Made by a program: the position numbers and the translations under genes | Part shown: positions 37,235 through 47,245 of the stretch, piece after piece | Layout: every line of letters starts with the position of its first letter | Position numbering within the stretch: the stretch's first letter is position 1 | The notes under the pieces: generated by a model | Seen by the model: the letters and a program-made list of their open reading frames with translations, nothing else | The model's database searches: none | Told to the model about the DNA's origin: nothing | From: Cordia subcordata | Lineage: Eukaryota; Streptophyta; Magnoliopsida; Boraginales; Cordiaceae | Length of the DNA: 64,000 nt | Assembly (NCBI GenBank): GCA_028554755.1 | Contig: JAPTOF010000016.1 | Coordinates: forward strand, 14,566,001-14,630,000 | Reading direction: 5' to 3'

Positions 37235-37247
37235 GGGAACAACTCAA
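37235..37247 (+). repeat. Target-site duplication of the SINE (right copy)
   Basis: Exact repeat of 36984-36996 after the A11 tail. Confidence 0.9.
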
Positions 37248-37419
37248 GAGCCTCGGCCAATAGAAGTGAGAGATCTCCTTGCATGATCAACCTCTTGCCC
37301 ATTCTCCTTATCTTCTCCAACTGCATTTTCCTCAATTCTAACATCCACATTATCACCCGGGAGAGCCCTCGAGTCTTCCGCTAAGTGCACACCTCCTTCT
37401 CTTCTCTTCCACAATCTTG

Positions 37420-39792
37420 TTAAGTTGCTTCTTGACTCACTTTATCGTGTCTTACATTTTCAATATCTGGTCTTTCATTCTTCTCAATCAAGGAATCATT
37501 TTCAACTTCATTTAAGGTGTCTTCAAGTGATGCAAACTGATTTGATGTCAATGTATTTCTTGGGGATGCTTCCAAAGTGGCATTTTCCAAAGATAAATCA
37601 AGATTGACCCTAGAGGGGACCACACTTGAAAATGGCATAGGATTCACATTTGTGACTTTCTTCCAAATCTTTTTGGGCTTAAAGTTTTTCCATTCTCCAT
37701 CCTTCTTTCTATCAACTTGAGGCAATTGTCAAGAGATATTCTGGTGAGATATATTCAGGCAAGAAGATTGAGCATGGCCGACAATTTTGTAAAAAGAGCA
37801 CACAAGAGGTTTCCAAGCATATTCCACCTCAATTCTTGCCCATTCCCCATTCCTTAGTCTCATAAAAGTATGATCCGGCAACTCGTTAGAGAGATCCATT
37901 TCGATGCAAACTCTTGCAAATCCAACAAAAGTTCTTGCCTCCGTGAGTTTATCCATTTGTAAAGGCATGCCCAAAGTCCTAGCTATGTTGCTTAATCCTC
38001 TTCTAGTAATAAGTAAGCATGGAACATTTCTAAGTTTCACCCAAAGAGGGATTTTATCCCAACCAAAATTTATCAATTGTGCATTGGGATCCCACTTTCT
38101 AAGCAAGAGGGGGCGATGCTTAACATGCCACATTTGTTCCATAACAAGGTCACAAAACTTATCATTTTCGAATTTGAAAACATAAAGCCCATTTTCAGCG
38201 GTTTTAATATCAACTCTACCAAACATTTTCCAATTCCAATCAACCATTTTATGGATAAGAAAGAAGGGAGGGGGGTTTCCAATGAATTGACCAATCAAAC
38301 AATTCCTCCAATGATCATCTCCTTCTTCAAAGACATCATTAGTTGGAGTTTTGGAGTTTACCTAAGCATTTTTGCTTCCAATTCCCATCCAAATTCCATG
38401 TTGAATTTTTTTGTGGCTGGGCAGGAATTGTACCTTTATTTTCACCACGAGAACCTTGTGGAAAGAGAGAATTAACATTGCAACCAGCAAGGCAAGGTTC
38501 TTGGCTGAAATTAGCTGTAGCATGCCTTTGTAGAGGTGGAAATTCAGCATCAAAAGAGCTCCTCTTGCTCTCAAAATGTGGACTGATTTTTGCATCTAAA
38601 GAGGCTTCATTTACTTTAAAAATGTTCTGGAGAGGTGGGTTATTTGCTGCATTGTAAAGTGGTGTGTTGGCTGCCAAGTTGTTAAAAGAATGGTGAGATG
38701 GCAAATGACTTGGCCCACTAGAGTTTTTACTCATGTTTGTGTCATCTTCATGTGTAACCAAGGGAAGAAAGGGCCCCTCATGTGCAAGGTTGCTCAGTTG
38801 GGAAGAAACAAAAGTTTGCAATTTTTGTTGTGGCTGAACTGAGTGATAACCAACTTGATTTACAAAAGCATTTTTAAATGTTTGAGGCTTTCCAAGGCCT
38901 GAAAAAGGACTATGTGCTGTCAACATATGATTTGTATGGCCAAGAAAAGTACAATTTTGACCAGCATGCACATTAGCTAAAACATGCTTTTGCACGCTGG
39001 GTAAAGACTTATCTTCTTAGCTTGTAATTTCAAACAATTCTCGGCGTCTTTGGGGCTCTTTTCTAGTGAAACAAGGAGCTTAGAATCAAATTTTGAAGTG
39101 GTATTAATGCTTTCCATGAAATAAGGATTCAAAAGAGTACCATTTCTCATGGAATATTTTGGTATATTTTGGAGCGTGTTGGTTATGGCAGCCATGGATG
39201 CTTCTTTTCTAGACTCAAGTTGCTTCAAATCAGCACCATAATCCTTCATTTTTGCTTGGCTTCTTCGAGATAAGCTTTCAACAAGCTTCCTTTTTGAAAT
39301 GTTGTATTTTTCCTCAAGAAAATTTCCCAATCCAATAGAAGGTGGAAAAACTTTGCTAGCTTCTTCAATTCTCCTATCCAAAGTATCCAAGTAGTCTTCA
39401 TCACAATCAGCACACGTTTTGCTTAAAGGAGAAGAGGAACCAAGAAAGCTTTGATCAATTTCATGAACTTGAACTAGAGGAGGGTTAACCTTGTTCACCA
39501 TTGCTGATTTCTCATTTTGCTCAAAGGTTGAGGATGAAAAACCCCTATCGCAAAGAGAATCAAAAGCCATTTTGAGTTCCATGCAAGAGTTGGTTGAAAA
39601 CTCCTCTTCCTCCATAAAAGATGAAGATGAATGTTCAGCTATAGTGCGTGAAGCTTCAGAAAATCCAACCCCATTTCTTTCTTGTTCATCAACATTTTAA
39701 GAGATTTCTTCATAGGATTCTTTAAGTTTTTCCTTGATAGCTTTGATCCTAACACTTTTACATGAAGAAGTGTGATTTTTTTTCTTAGGCAT
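37420..39792 (-). pseudogene. LINE ORF1 of A8 (DUF4283-CCHC), nearly full length with few lesions
   Basis: ATG 39792 opens MPKKKNHTSSCKSVRIKAIK. A TAA at about 39699 follows EEIS, then MELKMAFDSLCDRGFSSSTF, YNISKRKLVESLSRRSQAKM and LNPYFMESINTTSKF. A frameshift near 38990 leads into 38995-38339 (HNMLTAHSPFSGLGKPQTF region, SFDAEFPPLQRHATANFSQE). After another break the DUF4283 core is open (38298-37729: MIGQFIGNPPPFFLIHKMVD, QMWHVKHRPLLLRKWDPNAQ, IPLWVKLRNVPCLLITRRGL, RTFVGFARVCIEMDLSNELP). The knuckle reads CSFYKIVGHAQSSC, with the second Cys changed to Tyr. After a stop at 37726 the tail ends VSQEAT-stop at 37420. It is inactive, with a damaged zinc knuckle. Confidence 0.83.
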
Positions 39793-39876
39793 GGTTGAAA
39801 GATGAATTTAAGAAGAAAAAGTTTGGTAGTTGAGTGTAGTAACTCTAGAGAGAAGGAAGAGCATAATTTCTAGAGA

Positions 39877-39890
39877 GGGATACAAACTCT
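39877..39890 (+). repeat. Target-site duplication of A8 (right copy)
   Basis: Exact repeat of 36771-36784. Confidence 0.9.
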
Positions 39891-40238
39891 AAGTTCTTCC
39901 ACAATGTTGTGAGAGGAAGAAAACTCAAGAACACTTTCCATGCTATCAAAAAGGAGGATGGACAACTTTTTTTGGAGGATTTTGAAGTGAAAGAAGAATT
40001 CATTGGCCATTTCAAAAAACTCCTTGGTACTTCTTCTTCATCCCAAATCAACTTGGGAAGCTTAAGGGATATTATTGGCAAAATCATTGATCAAGATCTT
40101 GCTGTCTTCCTTATTGCTCCTATCACAAAAGATGAAATCAAAGAAATGCTATTCTCTTTTAATCCCAACAAAAGCCCGGGCCCGGATGGATATACCTCAC
40201 AATTCTACAAAATTGCATGGGATTTCGTGGGAGAAGAT
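39891..40238 (+). pseudogene. B11 (part 3): LINE ORF2 linker and N-terminal RT
   Basis: Plus strand, open frame: KFFHNVVRGRKLKNTFHAIK, LEDFEVKEEFIGHFKKLLGT, INLGSLRDIIGKIIDQDLAV, LIAPITKDEIKEMLFSFNPN, KSPGPDGYTSQFYKIAWDFV and GED. At 40238 the reading is interrupted by minus-strand B12. GGATTTCGTGGGAG recurs at 40627, so the target was duplicated. Confidence 0.8.
40221..40238 (+). repeat. Probable target-site duplication around B12 (left copy)
   Basis: ATTTCGTGGGAGAAGAT recurs with one mismatch at 40629-40645. Both copies encode DFVGED/DFVGGD of the host RT. Confidence 0.6.
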
Positions 40239-40627
40239 CAACATTTATGCTTGTGGAGGATTCAGCACCAAGAAGCTTCTTGAAATAGCCAATGAATTCC
40301 TCTTTCACTTCATCATCTTCAAGGAGAGTATGACCATTCTCATTCTTGATAGCATGGATAGTGTTATTGAGCTTCCTTCCTTTAACCACATTACGGAAGA
40401 ATTTTGTATTTGCATCTCCTTCTTTGATCCAAGAAAGTCTTGACTTTTGGTAAAGCATGGCCTTTTGCTTTGCATCAAGCTCCTCCAATTTGCTCAAAAT
40501 GCTTTTCTCCTTATCAATGAGAGAGTAATTATGCTCACCATTGAGGATAGAAAATTGAACACTTTCAAGCTCTTCCCTAAGATTTTTGATGATTAACGGA
40601 ATGGCAGCAAAATGCTCTTTGTCGAAG
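40239..40627 (-). pseudogene. B12: short ORF2 linker/RT fragment inserted without a poly(A)
   Basis: Minus strand from about 40640: KSFDKEHFAAIPLIIKNLRE, SLIDKEKSILSKLEELDAKQ, KAMLYQKSRLSWIKEGDANT, KFFRNVVKGRKLNNTIHAIK, DDEVKEEFIGYFKKLLGAES and INVDLL. It corresponds to the EN-RT linker only and is cut at both ends. The flanking ATTTCGTGGGAGAAGAT (40222-40238) and ATTTCGTGGGAGGAGAT (40629-40645) differ by one base and look like a TSD. There is no poly(A) or 3' UTR at its 3' side. Confidence 0.6.
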
Positions 40628-40645
40628 GATTTCGTGGGAGGAGAT
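40628..40645 (+). repeat. Probable target-site duplication around B12 (right copy)
   Basis: One-mismatch repeat of 40221-40238, directly before the T-run of B13. Confidence 0.6.
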
Positions 40646-40720
40646 GCTTTTTTTGCGGGATCAGTAAGAAATTAAAATTACTTCATGAAAGCTGTACATG
40701 TACAAAAGTTGTGGAGGGAC

Positions 40721-41665
40721 CTATACAATGATATCTTCAAGTCTCCACATTTTACATAGAGCTTTGTTCAAAGATGAAGACTGAAATTTTCTACCAAAAG
40801 AGAGTTTAACTCTAACATCATTAAAAATAGTATCAAAAATAAATTCCTCGGTTCTTGCTTGATTCTTGAAGATTCGTTGATTCCTTTCAACCCAAATGCT
40901 GTAGATGGCTGCCCCAAGAAGATGCTTGAGAATTGTGGCTTTCAAATGCTTTTCAAGGGCAAAGGGAGTGAGGAAATCAATAATATCATGCCAACAAATC
41001 AGATTTTCCGGAACAGGAGTAAGTTGCAAACCCTTTCTCCAAATCCTCCTTGTGAAGCAACATTCAAAGAAGAGATGCTCTCCAGTCTCACAACCCATGT
41101 TGCAAAAGATACATGAAGGATTGATATTAAGCCACCAATGTAAGATTCTGAATTTTGTGCTAAGGCGGTCACGGAATGCAAGCCAAGCAATGAAGTTATG
41201 CTTTGGGTTATGCCTCTTGTGCCAAATGAGATTGAAACCTTCAAAATGAGTGCCTTTTCTTCGAATACTATCCCAAGTGTGATTGAAAGTAAAGCTTCCA
41301 CTCGGGGAAAGATTCCATGAAATTCTATCCATTGTGCTTTTGTTAAGACTAAATTCTGGAACATCGACATGGGAGAGATGCATTGGCCAATTCCAAGAAC
41401 CATCAATGAAAATCTCACATACCTTTGCATGAATTGGGGGATGTGGAATGGCATTTGTCCATCGCTCAAAGAGAGAACCATCTTTGTGCCAATTATCGCT
41501 CCAAAAGAAGGTGTTTGCTCCATTTCCAACCTTGTGCTTAAGGAATCTTTTTGCAATGGGACGGCAGCCGAGAAGTGTTTTAAAAACCCGATTGCCTCCT
41601 TGGGAACTTGTGAATTCCAAATAGAAGAGTCTTTGATATAATTTGCTTGAACCCATTGACTCCAA
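40721..41665 (-). CDS. B13 LINE ORF2 C-terminus (zf-RVT), open frame at the array edge
   Basis: A 314-codon open frame reads YIKDSSI-type block, GNGANTFFWSDNWHKDGSLF, IPHPPIHAKVCEIFIDGSW, MHLSHVDVPEFSLNKSTMDR and ISWNLSPSGSFTFNHTWDSI. The complete zf-RVT follows (LIWHKRHNPKHNFIAWLAFR, DRLSTKFRILHWWLNINPSC, FCNMGCETGEHLFFECCFTR with all Cys/His ligands), then SIWVERNQRIFKNQARTEEF, ending LEDIIV-stop at 40721. The part upstream of HTWD belongs to array unit 1; the part downstream (40721-41268) occurs once in the window. zf-RVT is the C-terminal domain of plant L1 ORF2. Confidence 0.88.
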   Translation of the reverse strand: MESMGSSKLYQRLFYLEFTSSQGGNRVFKTLLGCRPIAKRFLKHKVGNGANTFFWSDNWHKDGSLFERWTNAIPHPPIHAKVCEIFIDGSWNWPMHLSHVDVPEFSLNKSTMDRISWNLSPSGSFTFNHTWDSIRRKGTHFEGFNLIWHKRHNPKHNFIAWLAFRDRLSTKFRILHWWLNINPSCIFCNMGCETGEHLFFECCFTRRIWRKGLQLTPVPENLICWHDIIDFLTPFALEKHLKATILKHLLGAAIYSIWVERNQRIFKNQARTEEFIFDTIFNDVRVKLSFGRKFQSSSLNKALCKMWRLEDIIV

Positions 41666-42760
41666 AGTGTTTCTTTAATTGCATACATCCTCCAAAAAAT
41701 TTTGAGCATGTATGTTAAGTTTACCTCCTCAATGCTTCGGATACCAAGCCCCCTCCTTAAGTGGGAGACAAATGTCCTTCCAAGCCACCCTAGGACCAGT
41801 CCTCCACAAAAAGGCTTTGAATTTTGTTTCAATGGCGGCCATAACTCCTTCAGGTAAAAGGAAAGCGTTCACCCAATAAGCACAAATCTGAAGGAGAACC
41901 GATTTGATAAGCACTAGTCTCCCAGCAAAGGAGAGCCAATTGTTGCACCATGAGTCAAGCTTTGAAGTGATTTTTTCCAAGAGAGGACAGCAGTCAAGTT
42001 TTCTAAGCTTTCTTGAAACAGGTGGGATGCCCAAATAACGGATTGAAGCTCACCTTCTGAACTCAATTCTATCCGTGATTGCTCTTTTCTCCTCACTTGG
42101 AACTCCACCAAAGAAGATAACACTCTTAGCATTATTGATAATCAGCCCTGAGTGAGTTGAAAAAGTTCTCAAAGTATCCACGATGCAATCAATAGAATTC
42201 ATGTCCCCTTTACAAAAGATAAGAAGATCATCCGCAAAACAAAGATGATTAAGCTTTATGCTTCCACATTTTGGGTGAAAATGAAACTTCGGGTTGTTTG
42301 CCAAGTTGTTAAGCATGCACGAAAGAACCACCATACAAAGGACAAAGAGATAAGGAGAGATAGGATCTCCTTGCCTAACGCCATTTGCACCCGAGAAGTA
42401 ACCTTCCAAACCTCCATTGAGGGCAATGGAGAAGCTAGGAGTTTTAATACAAGCCATAATCCAATCCACAAATTTTTGGGAAATCCAAAAGCAAGAAGAG
42501 TGCATTCAATGAATCTCCAATTCAAGGAGTCAAAAGCTTTCATAATATCAACTTTAAAGGCAAATCTTGTGGAAATATGTCTCCTTTGATAACCTCTCAT
42601 CATGTCATGAGCAATAAGGATATTTTCATGGATGAGCCTTCCCTTAGTGAATGCTGATTGATTCCAAGAGATGAAGTTGGGTAAGCATACCTTTATCCTA
42701 CTTGCAATGATCTTTGAGACGCACTTGTAGATGGTGTTACAACATGATATTGGCCTATAA
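41269..42760 (-). repeat. Array unit 1 (edge unit, 1492 bp)
   Basis: Its zf-RVT side continues into unique 3' LINE sequence without a junction. It alone encodes PISCCNTIYKC with KIIA (all later units read PISCR and KLIA) and carries ACCACCATACAAAGG where others have ACCTCCATAC. It therefore looks like the ancestral edge of the array. Confidence 0.93.
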
Positions 42761-44257
42761 TATCCCAAGTGTGACTGAAAGTGAAGCTTCCAGTCGGGGA
42801 AAGATTCCATGAAATTCTATCCATTGTGCTTTCGTTAAGACTAAATTCTGGAACATCGACATGGGAGAGATGCATTGGCCAATTCCAAGAACCATCAATG
42901 AAAATCTCACATACCTTTGCATGAATTGGGGGATGTGGGATGGCATTTGTCCATCGCTCAAAGAGAGAACCATCTTTGTGCCAATTATCGCTCCAAAAGA
43001 AGGTGTTTGCTCCATTTCCAACCTTGTGCTTAAGGAATCTTTTTGCAATGGGACGGCAGCCGAGAAGTGTTTTAAAACCCGATTGCCTCCTTGGGATCTT
43101 GTGAATTCCAAATAGAAGAGTCTTTGATATAATTTGCTTGAACCCATTGACTCCAAAGTGTTTCTTTCATTGCATACATCCTCCAAAAAATTTTGAGCAT
43201 GTATGTTAAGTTTACCTCCTCAATGCTTCGGATACCAAGCCCCCCCTCCTTAAGTGGGAGACAAATGTCCTTCCAAGCCACCCTAGGACCAGTCCCCCTC
43301 CACAAAAAGGCTTTGAATTTTGTTTCAATGGCGGCCATAACTCCTTCAGGTAAAAGGAAAGCGTTCACCCAATAAGCACAAATCTGAAGGAGAACCGATT
43401 TGATAAGCACTAGTCTCCCAGCAAAGGAGAGCCAATTGTTGCACCATGAGTCAAGCTTTGAAGTGATTTTTTCCAAGAGAGGACAGCAGTCAAGTTTTCT
43501 AAGCTTTCTTGAAACAGGTGGGATGCCCAAATAACAGATTGGAAGCTCACCTTCTCGGAACTCAATTCTATCCGTGATTGCTCTTTTCTCCTCACTTGGA
43601 ACTCCACCAAAGAAGATAACACTCTTAGCATTATTGATAATCAGCCCTGAGTGAGTTGAAAAAGTTCTCAAAGTATCCACGATGCAATCAATAGAATTCA
43701 TGTCCCCTTTACAAAAGATAAGAAGATCATCCGCAAAACAAAGATGATTAAGCTTTATGCTTCCACATTTTGGGTGAAAATGAAACTTCGGGTTGTTTGC
43801 CAAGTTGTTAAGCATGCACGAAAGAACCTCCATACAAAGGACAAAGAGATAAGGAGAGATAGGATCTCCTTGCCTAACGCCATTTGCACCAGAAGTAACC
43901 TTCCAAACCTCCATTGAGGGCAATGGAGAAGCTAGGAGTTTTAATACAAGCCATAATCCAATCCACAAATTTTTGGGAAATCCAAAAGCAAGAAGAGTGC
44001 ATTCAATGAATCTCCAATTCAAGGAGTCAAAAGCTTTCATAATATCAACTTTAAAGGCAAATCTTGTGGAAATATGTCTCCTTTGATAACCTCTCATCAT
44101 GTCATGAGCAATAAGGATATTTTCATGGATGAGCCTTCCCTTAGTGAATGCTGATTGATTCCAAGAGATGAAGTTGGGTAAGCATACCTTTATCCTACTT
44201 GCAATGAGCTTTGAGACGCACTTGTAGATGGTGTTACGACATGATATTGGCCTATAA
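42761..44257 (-). repeat. Array unit 2 (1497 bp)
   Basis: Variants: AAAGTGAAGCTTCCAGTCGGGG start, CAGCCGAGAAG, GATTGCC..GGGATCTTG, TTTCATTGC, full-length C-runs, TTGCACCAGAAG (a 2-bp loss). This loss brings RT blocks into one 411-codon frame (44307-43072) containing RQGDP, FADD, the thumb and KDICLPLKEGG. Confidence 0.95.
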
Positions 44258-44307
44258 TATCCCAAGTGTGACTGATAGTGAATCTTCCAGTCGTGGAAAG
44301 ATTCCAT
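43072..44307 (-). CDS. 411-codon RT frame in array units 2 and 3
   Basis: Open from the junction-proximal MESFHDWKIH of unit 3, through YYRPISCRNTIYKCVSKLI, NQSAFTKGRLIHENILIAHD and KVDIMKAFDSLNWRFIECTL. Then a shifted stretch KNLWIGLWLVLKLLASPLPS follows (VDWIMACIKTPSF in the normal frame), and a 2-bp loss restores the frame at GANGVRQGDPISPYLFVLCM, LNHLCFADDLLIFCKGDM and the thumb, to PKEAIGF-stop. The catalytic Asp residues are present but the palm between them is scrambled, so activity is unlikely. It starts at an array-internal ATG, not at an ORF2 start. Confidence 0.7.
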   Translation of the reverse strand: MESFHDWKIHYQSHLGYYRPISCRNTIYKCVSKLIASRIKVCLPNFISWNQSAFTKGRLIHENILIAHDMMRGYQRRHISTRFAFKVDIMKAFDSLNWRFIECTLLAFGFPKNLWIGLWLVLKLLASPLPSMEVWKVTSGANGVRQGDPISPYLFVLCMEVLSCMLNNLANNPKFHFHPKCGSIKLNHLCFADDLLIFCKGDMNSIDCIVDTLRTFSTHSGLIINNAKSVIFFGGVPSEEKRAITDRIEFREGELPICYLGIPPVSRKLRKLDCCPLLEKITSKLDSWCNNWLSFAGRLVLIKSVLLQICAYWVNAFLLPEGVMAAIETKFKAFLWRGTGPRVAWKDICLPLKEGGLGIRSIEEVNLTYMLKIFWRMYAMKETLWSQWVQANYIKDSSIWNSQDPKEAIGF

Positions 44308-45748
44308 GAAATTCTATCCATTGTGCTTTCGTTAAGACTAAATTCTGGAACATCGACATGGGAGAGATGCATTGGCCAAGTCCAAGAACCATCAATGAAA
44401 ATCTCACATACCTTTGCATGAATTGGGGGATGTGGGATGGCATTTGTCCATCGCTCAAAGAGAGAACCATCTTTGTGCCAATTATCGCTCCAAAAGAAGG
44501 TGTTTGCTCCATTTCCAACCTTGTGCTTAAGGAATCTTTTTGCAATGGGACGGCAGCCGAGAAGTGTTTTAAAAACCCGATTGCCTCCTTGGGAACTTGT
44601 GAATTCCAAATAGAAGAGTCTTTGATATAATTTGCTTGAACCCATTGACTCCAAAGTGTTTCTTTAATTGCATACATCCTCCAAAAAATTTTGAGCATGT
44701 ATGTTAAGTTTACCTCCTCAATGCTTCGGATACCAAGCCCCCCCTCCTTAAGTGGGAGACAAATGTCCTTCCAAGCCACCCTAGGACCAATCCTCCACAA
44801 AAAGGCTTTGAATTTTGTTTCAATGGCGGCCATAACTCCTTCGTAAAAGGAAAGCGTTCACCCAATAAGCACAAATCTGAAGGAGAACCGATTTGATAAG
44901 CACTAGTCTCCCAGCAAAGGAGAGCCAATTGTTGCACCATGAGTCAAGCTTTGAAGTGATTTTTTCCAAGAGAGGACAGCAGTCAAGTTTTCTAAGCTTT
45001 CTTGAAACAGGTGGGATGCCCAAATAACAGATTGAAGCTCACCTTCTGAACTCAATTCTATCCGTGATTGCTCTTTTCTCCTCACTTGGAACTCCACCAA
45101 AGAAGATAACACTCTTAGCATTATTGATAATCAGCCCTGAGTGAGTTGAAAAGTTCTCAAAGTATCCACGATGCAATCAATAGAATTCATGTCCCCTTTA
45201 CAAAAGATAAGAAGATCATCCGCAAAACAAAGATGATTAAGCTTTATGCTTCCACATTTTGGGTGAAAATGAAACTTCGGGTTGTTTGCCAAGTTGTTAA
45301 GCATGCACGAAAGAACCTCCATACAAAGGACAAAGAGATAAGGAGAGATAGGATCTCCTTGCCTAACGCCATTTGCACCCGAGAAGTAACCTTCCAAACC
45401 TCCATTGAGGGCAATGGAGAAGCTAGGAGTTTTAATACAAGCCATAATCCAATCCACAAATTTTTGGGAAATCCAAAAGCAAGAAGAGTGCATTCAATGA
45501 ATCTCCAATTCAAGGAGTCAAAAGCTTTCATAATATCAACTTTAAAGGCAAATCTTGTGGAAATATGTCTCCTTTGATAACCTCTCATCATGTCATGAGC
45601 AATAAGGATATTTTCATGGATGAGCCTTCCCTTAGTGAATGCTGATTGATTCCAAGAGATGAAGTTGGGTAAGCATACCTTTATCCTACTTGCAATGAGC
45701 TTTGAGACGCACTTGTAGATGGTGTTACGACATGATATTGGCCTATAA
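44258..45748 (-). repeat. Array unit 3 (1491 bp)
   Basis: Variants: GACTGATAGTGAATCTTCC and CAGTCGTGG at the start, GGCCAAGTCCAAG, CCAATCCTCCAC, TTCGTAAAAGG, CTTCTGAACTC, and one A missing in GAAAAGTTCTC. Confidence 0.95.
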
Positions 45749-47245
45749 TATCCCAAGTGTGACTGAAAGGGAAGCTTCCACTCGGGGAAAGATTCCATGA
45801 AATTCTATCCACTGTGCTTTCGTTAAGACTAAATTCTGGAACATCGACATGGGAGAGATGCATTGGCCAATTCCAAGAACCATCAATGAAAATCTCACAT
45901 ACCTTTGCATGAATTGGGGGATGTGGGATGGCATTTGTCCATCGCTCAAAGAGAGAACCATCTTTGTGCCAATTATCGCTCCAAAAGAAGGTGTTTGCTC
46001 CATTTCCAACCTTGTGCTTAAGGAATCTTTTTGCAATGGGACGGCAGCCGAGAAGTGTTTTAAAAACCCGATTGCCTCCTTGGGAACTTGTGAATTCCAA
46101 ATAGAAGAGTCTTTGATATAATTTGCTTGAACCCATTGACTCCAAAGTGTTTCTTTAATTGCATACATCCTCCAAAAAATTTTGAGCATGTATGTTAAGT
46201 TTACCTCCTCAATGCTTCGGATACCAAGCCCCCCCTCCTTAAGTGGGAGACAAATGTCCTTCCAAGCCACCCTAGGACCAGTCCCCCTCCACAAAAAGGC
46301 TTTGAATTTTGTTTCAATGGCGGCCATAACTCCTTCAGTAAAAGGAAAGCGTTCACCCAATAAGCACAAATCTGAAGGAGAACCGATTTGATAAGCACTA
46401 GTCTCCCAGCAAAGGAGAGCCAATTGTTGCACCATGAGTCAAGCTTTGAAGTGATTTTTTCCAAGAGAGGACAGCAGTCAAGTTTTCTAAGCTTTCTTGA
46501 AACAGGTGGGATGCCCAAATAACGGATTGGAAGCTCACCTTCTGAACTCAATTCTATCCGTGATTGCTCTTTTCTCCTCACTTGGAACTCCACCAAAGAA
46601 GATAACACTCTTAGCATTATTGATAATCAGCCCTGAGTGAGTTGAAAAAGTTCTCAAAGTATCCACGATGCAATCAATAGAATTCATGTCCCCTTTACAA
46701 AAGATAAGAAGATCATCCGCAAAACAAAGATGATTAAGCTTTATGCTTCCACATTTTGGGTGAAAATGAAACTTCGGGTTGTTTGCCAAGTTGTTAAGCA
46801 TGCACGAAAGAACCTCCATACAAAGGACAAAGAGATAAGGAGAGATAGGATCTCCTTGCCTAACGCCATTTGCACCCGAGAAGTAACCTTCCAAACCTCC
46901 ATTGAGGGCAATGGAGAAGCTAGGAGTTTTAATACAAGCCATAATCCAATCCACAAATTTTTGGGAAATCCAAAAGCAAGAAGAGTGCATTCAATGAATC
47001 TCCAATTCAAGGAGTCAAAAGCTTTCATAATATCAACTTTAAAGGCAAATCTTGTGGAAATATGTCTCCTTTGATAACCTCTCATCATGTCATGAGCAAT
47101 AAGGATATTTTCATGGATGAGCCTTCCCTTAGTGAATGCTGATTGATTCCAAGAGATGAAGTTGGGTAAGCATACCTTTATCCTACTTGCAATGAGCTTT
47201 GAGACGCACTTGTAGATGGTGTTACGACATGATATTGGCCTATAA
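45749..47245 (-). repeat. Array unit 4 (1497 bp)
   Basis: Variants: CCACTCGGGG, CCACTGTGC, TTCCAAGAACC, CAGCCGAGAAG, CAGTAAAAGG, CTTCTGAACTC. Last unit with ATACAAAGGAC (CTT codon in VLCMEV). Confidence 0.95.

Larger units (their letters stand above)
36785..39876 (-). mobile_element. A8: complete ORF1-only LINE with a SINE in its 3' UTR
   Basis: A 3.09-kb minus-strand unit has an exact 14-bp TSD (36771-36784 and 39877-39890). It starts at TCTCTAGAAATTATGCTC (39876), has a short 5' UTR, ORF1 from ATG 39792 to 37420, and a 3' UTR ending in ACTCTTACTTAACACGC plus poly(A) (T-run 36790-36799). There is no ORF2. A tRNA-derived SINE (36997-37234) lies in the 3' UTR. This is the third complete bounded ORF1-only element in the window. 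Confidence 0.9.
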
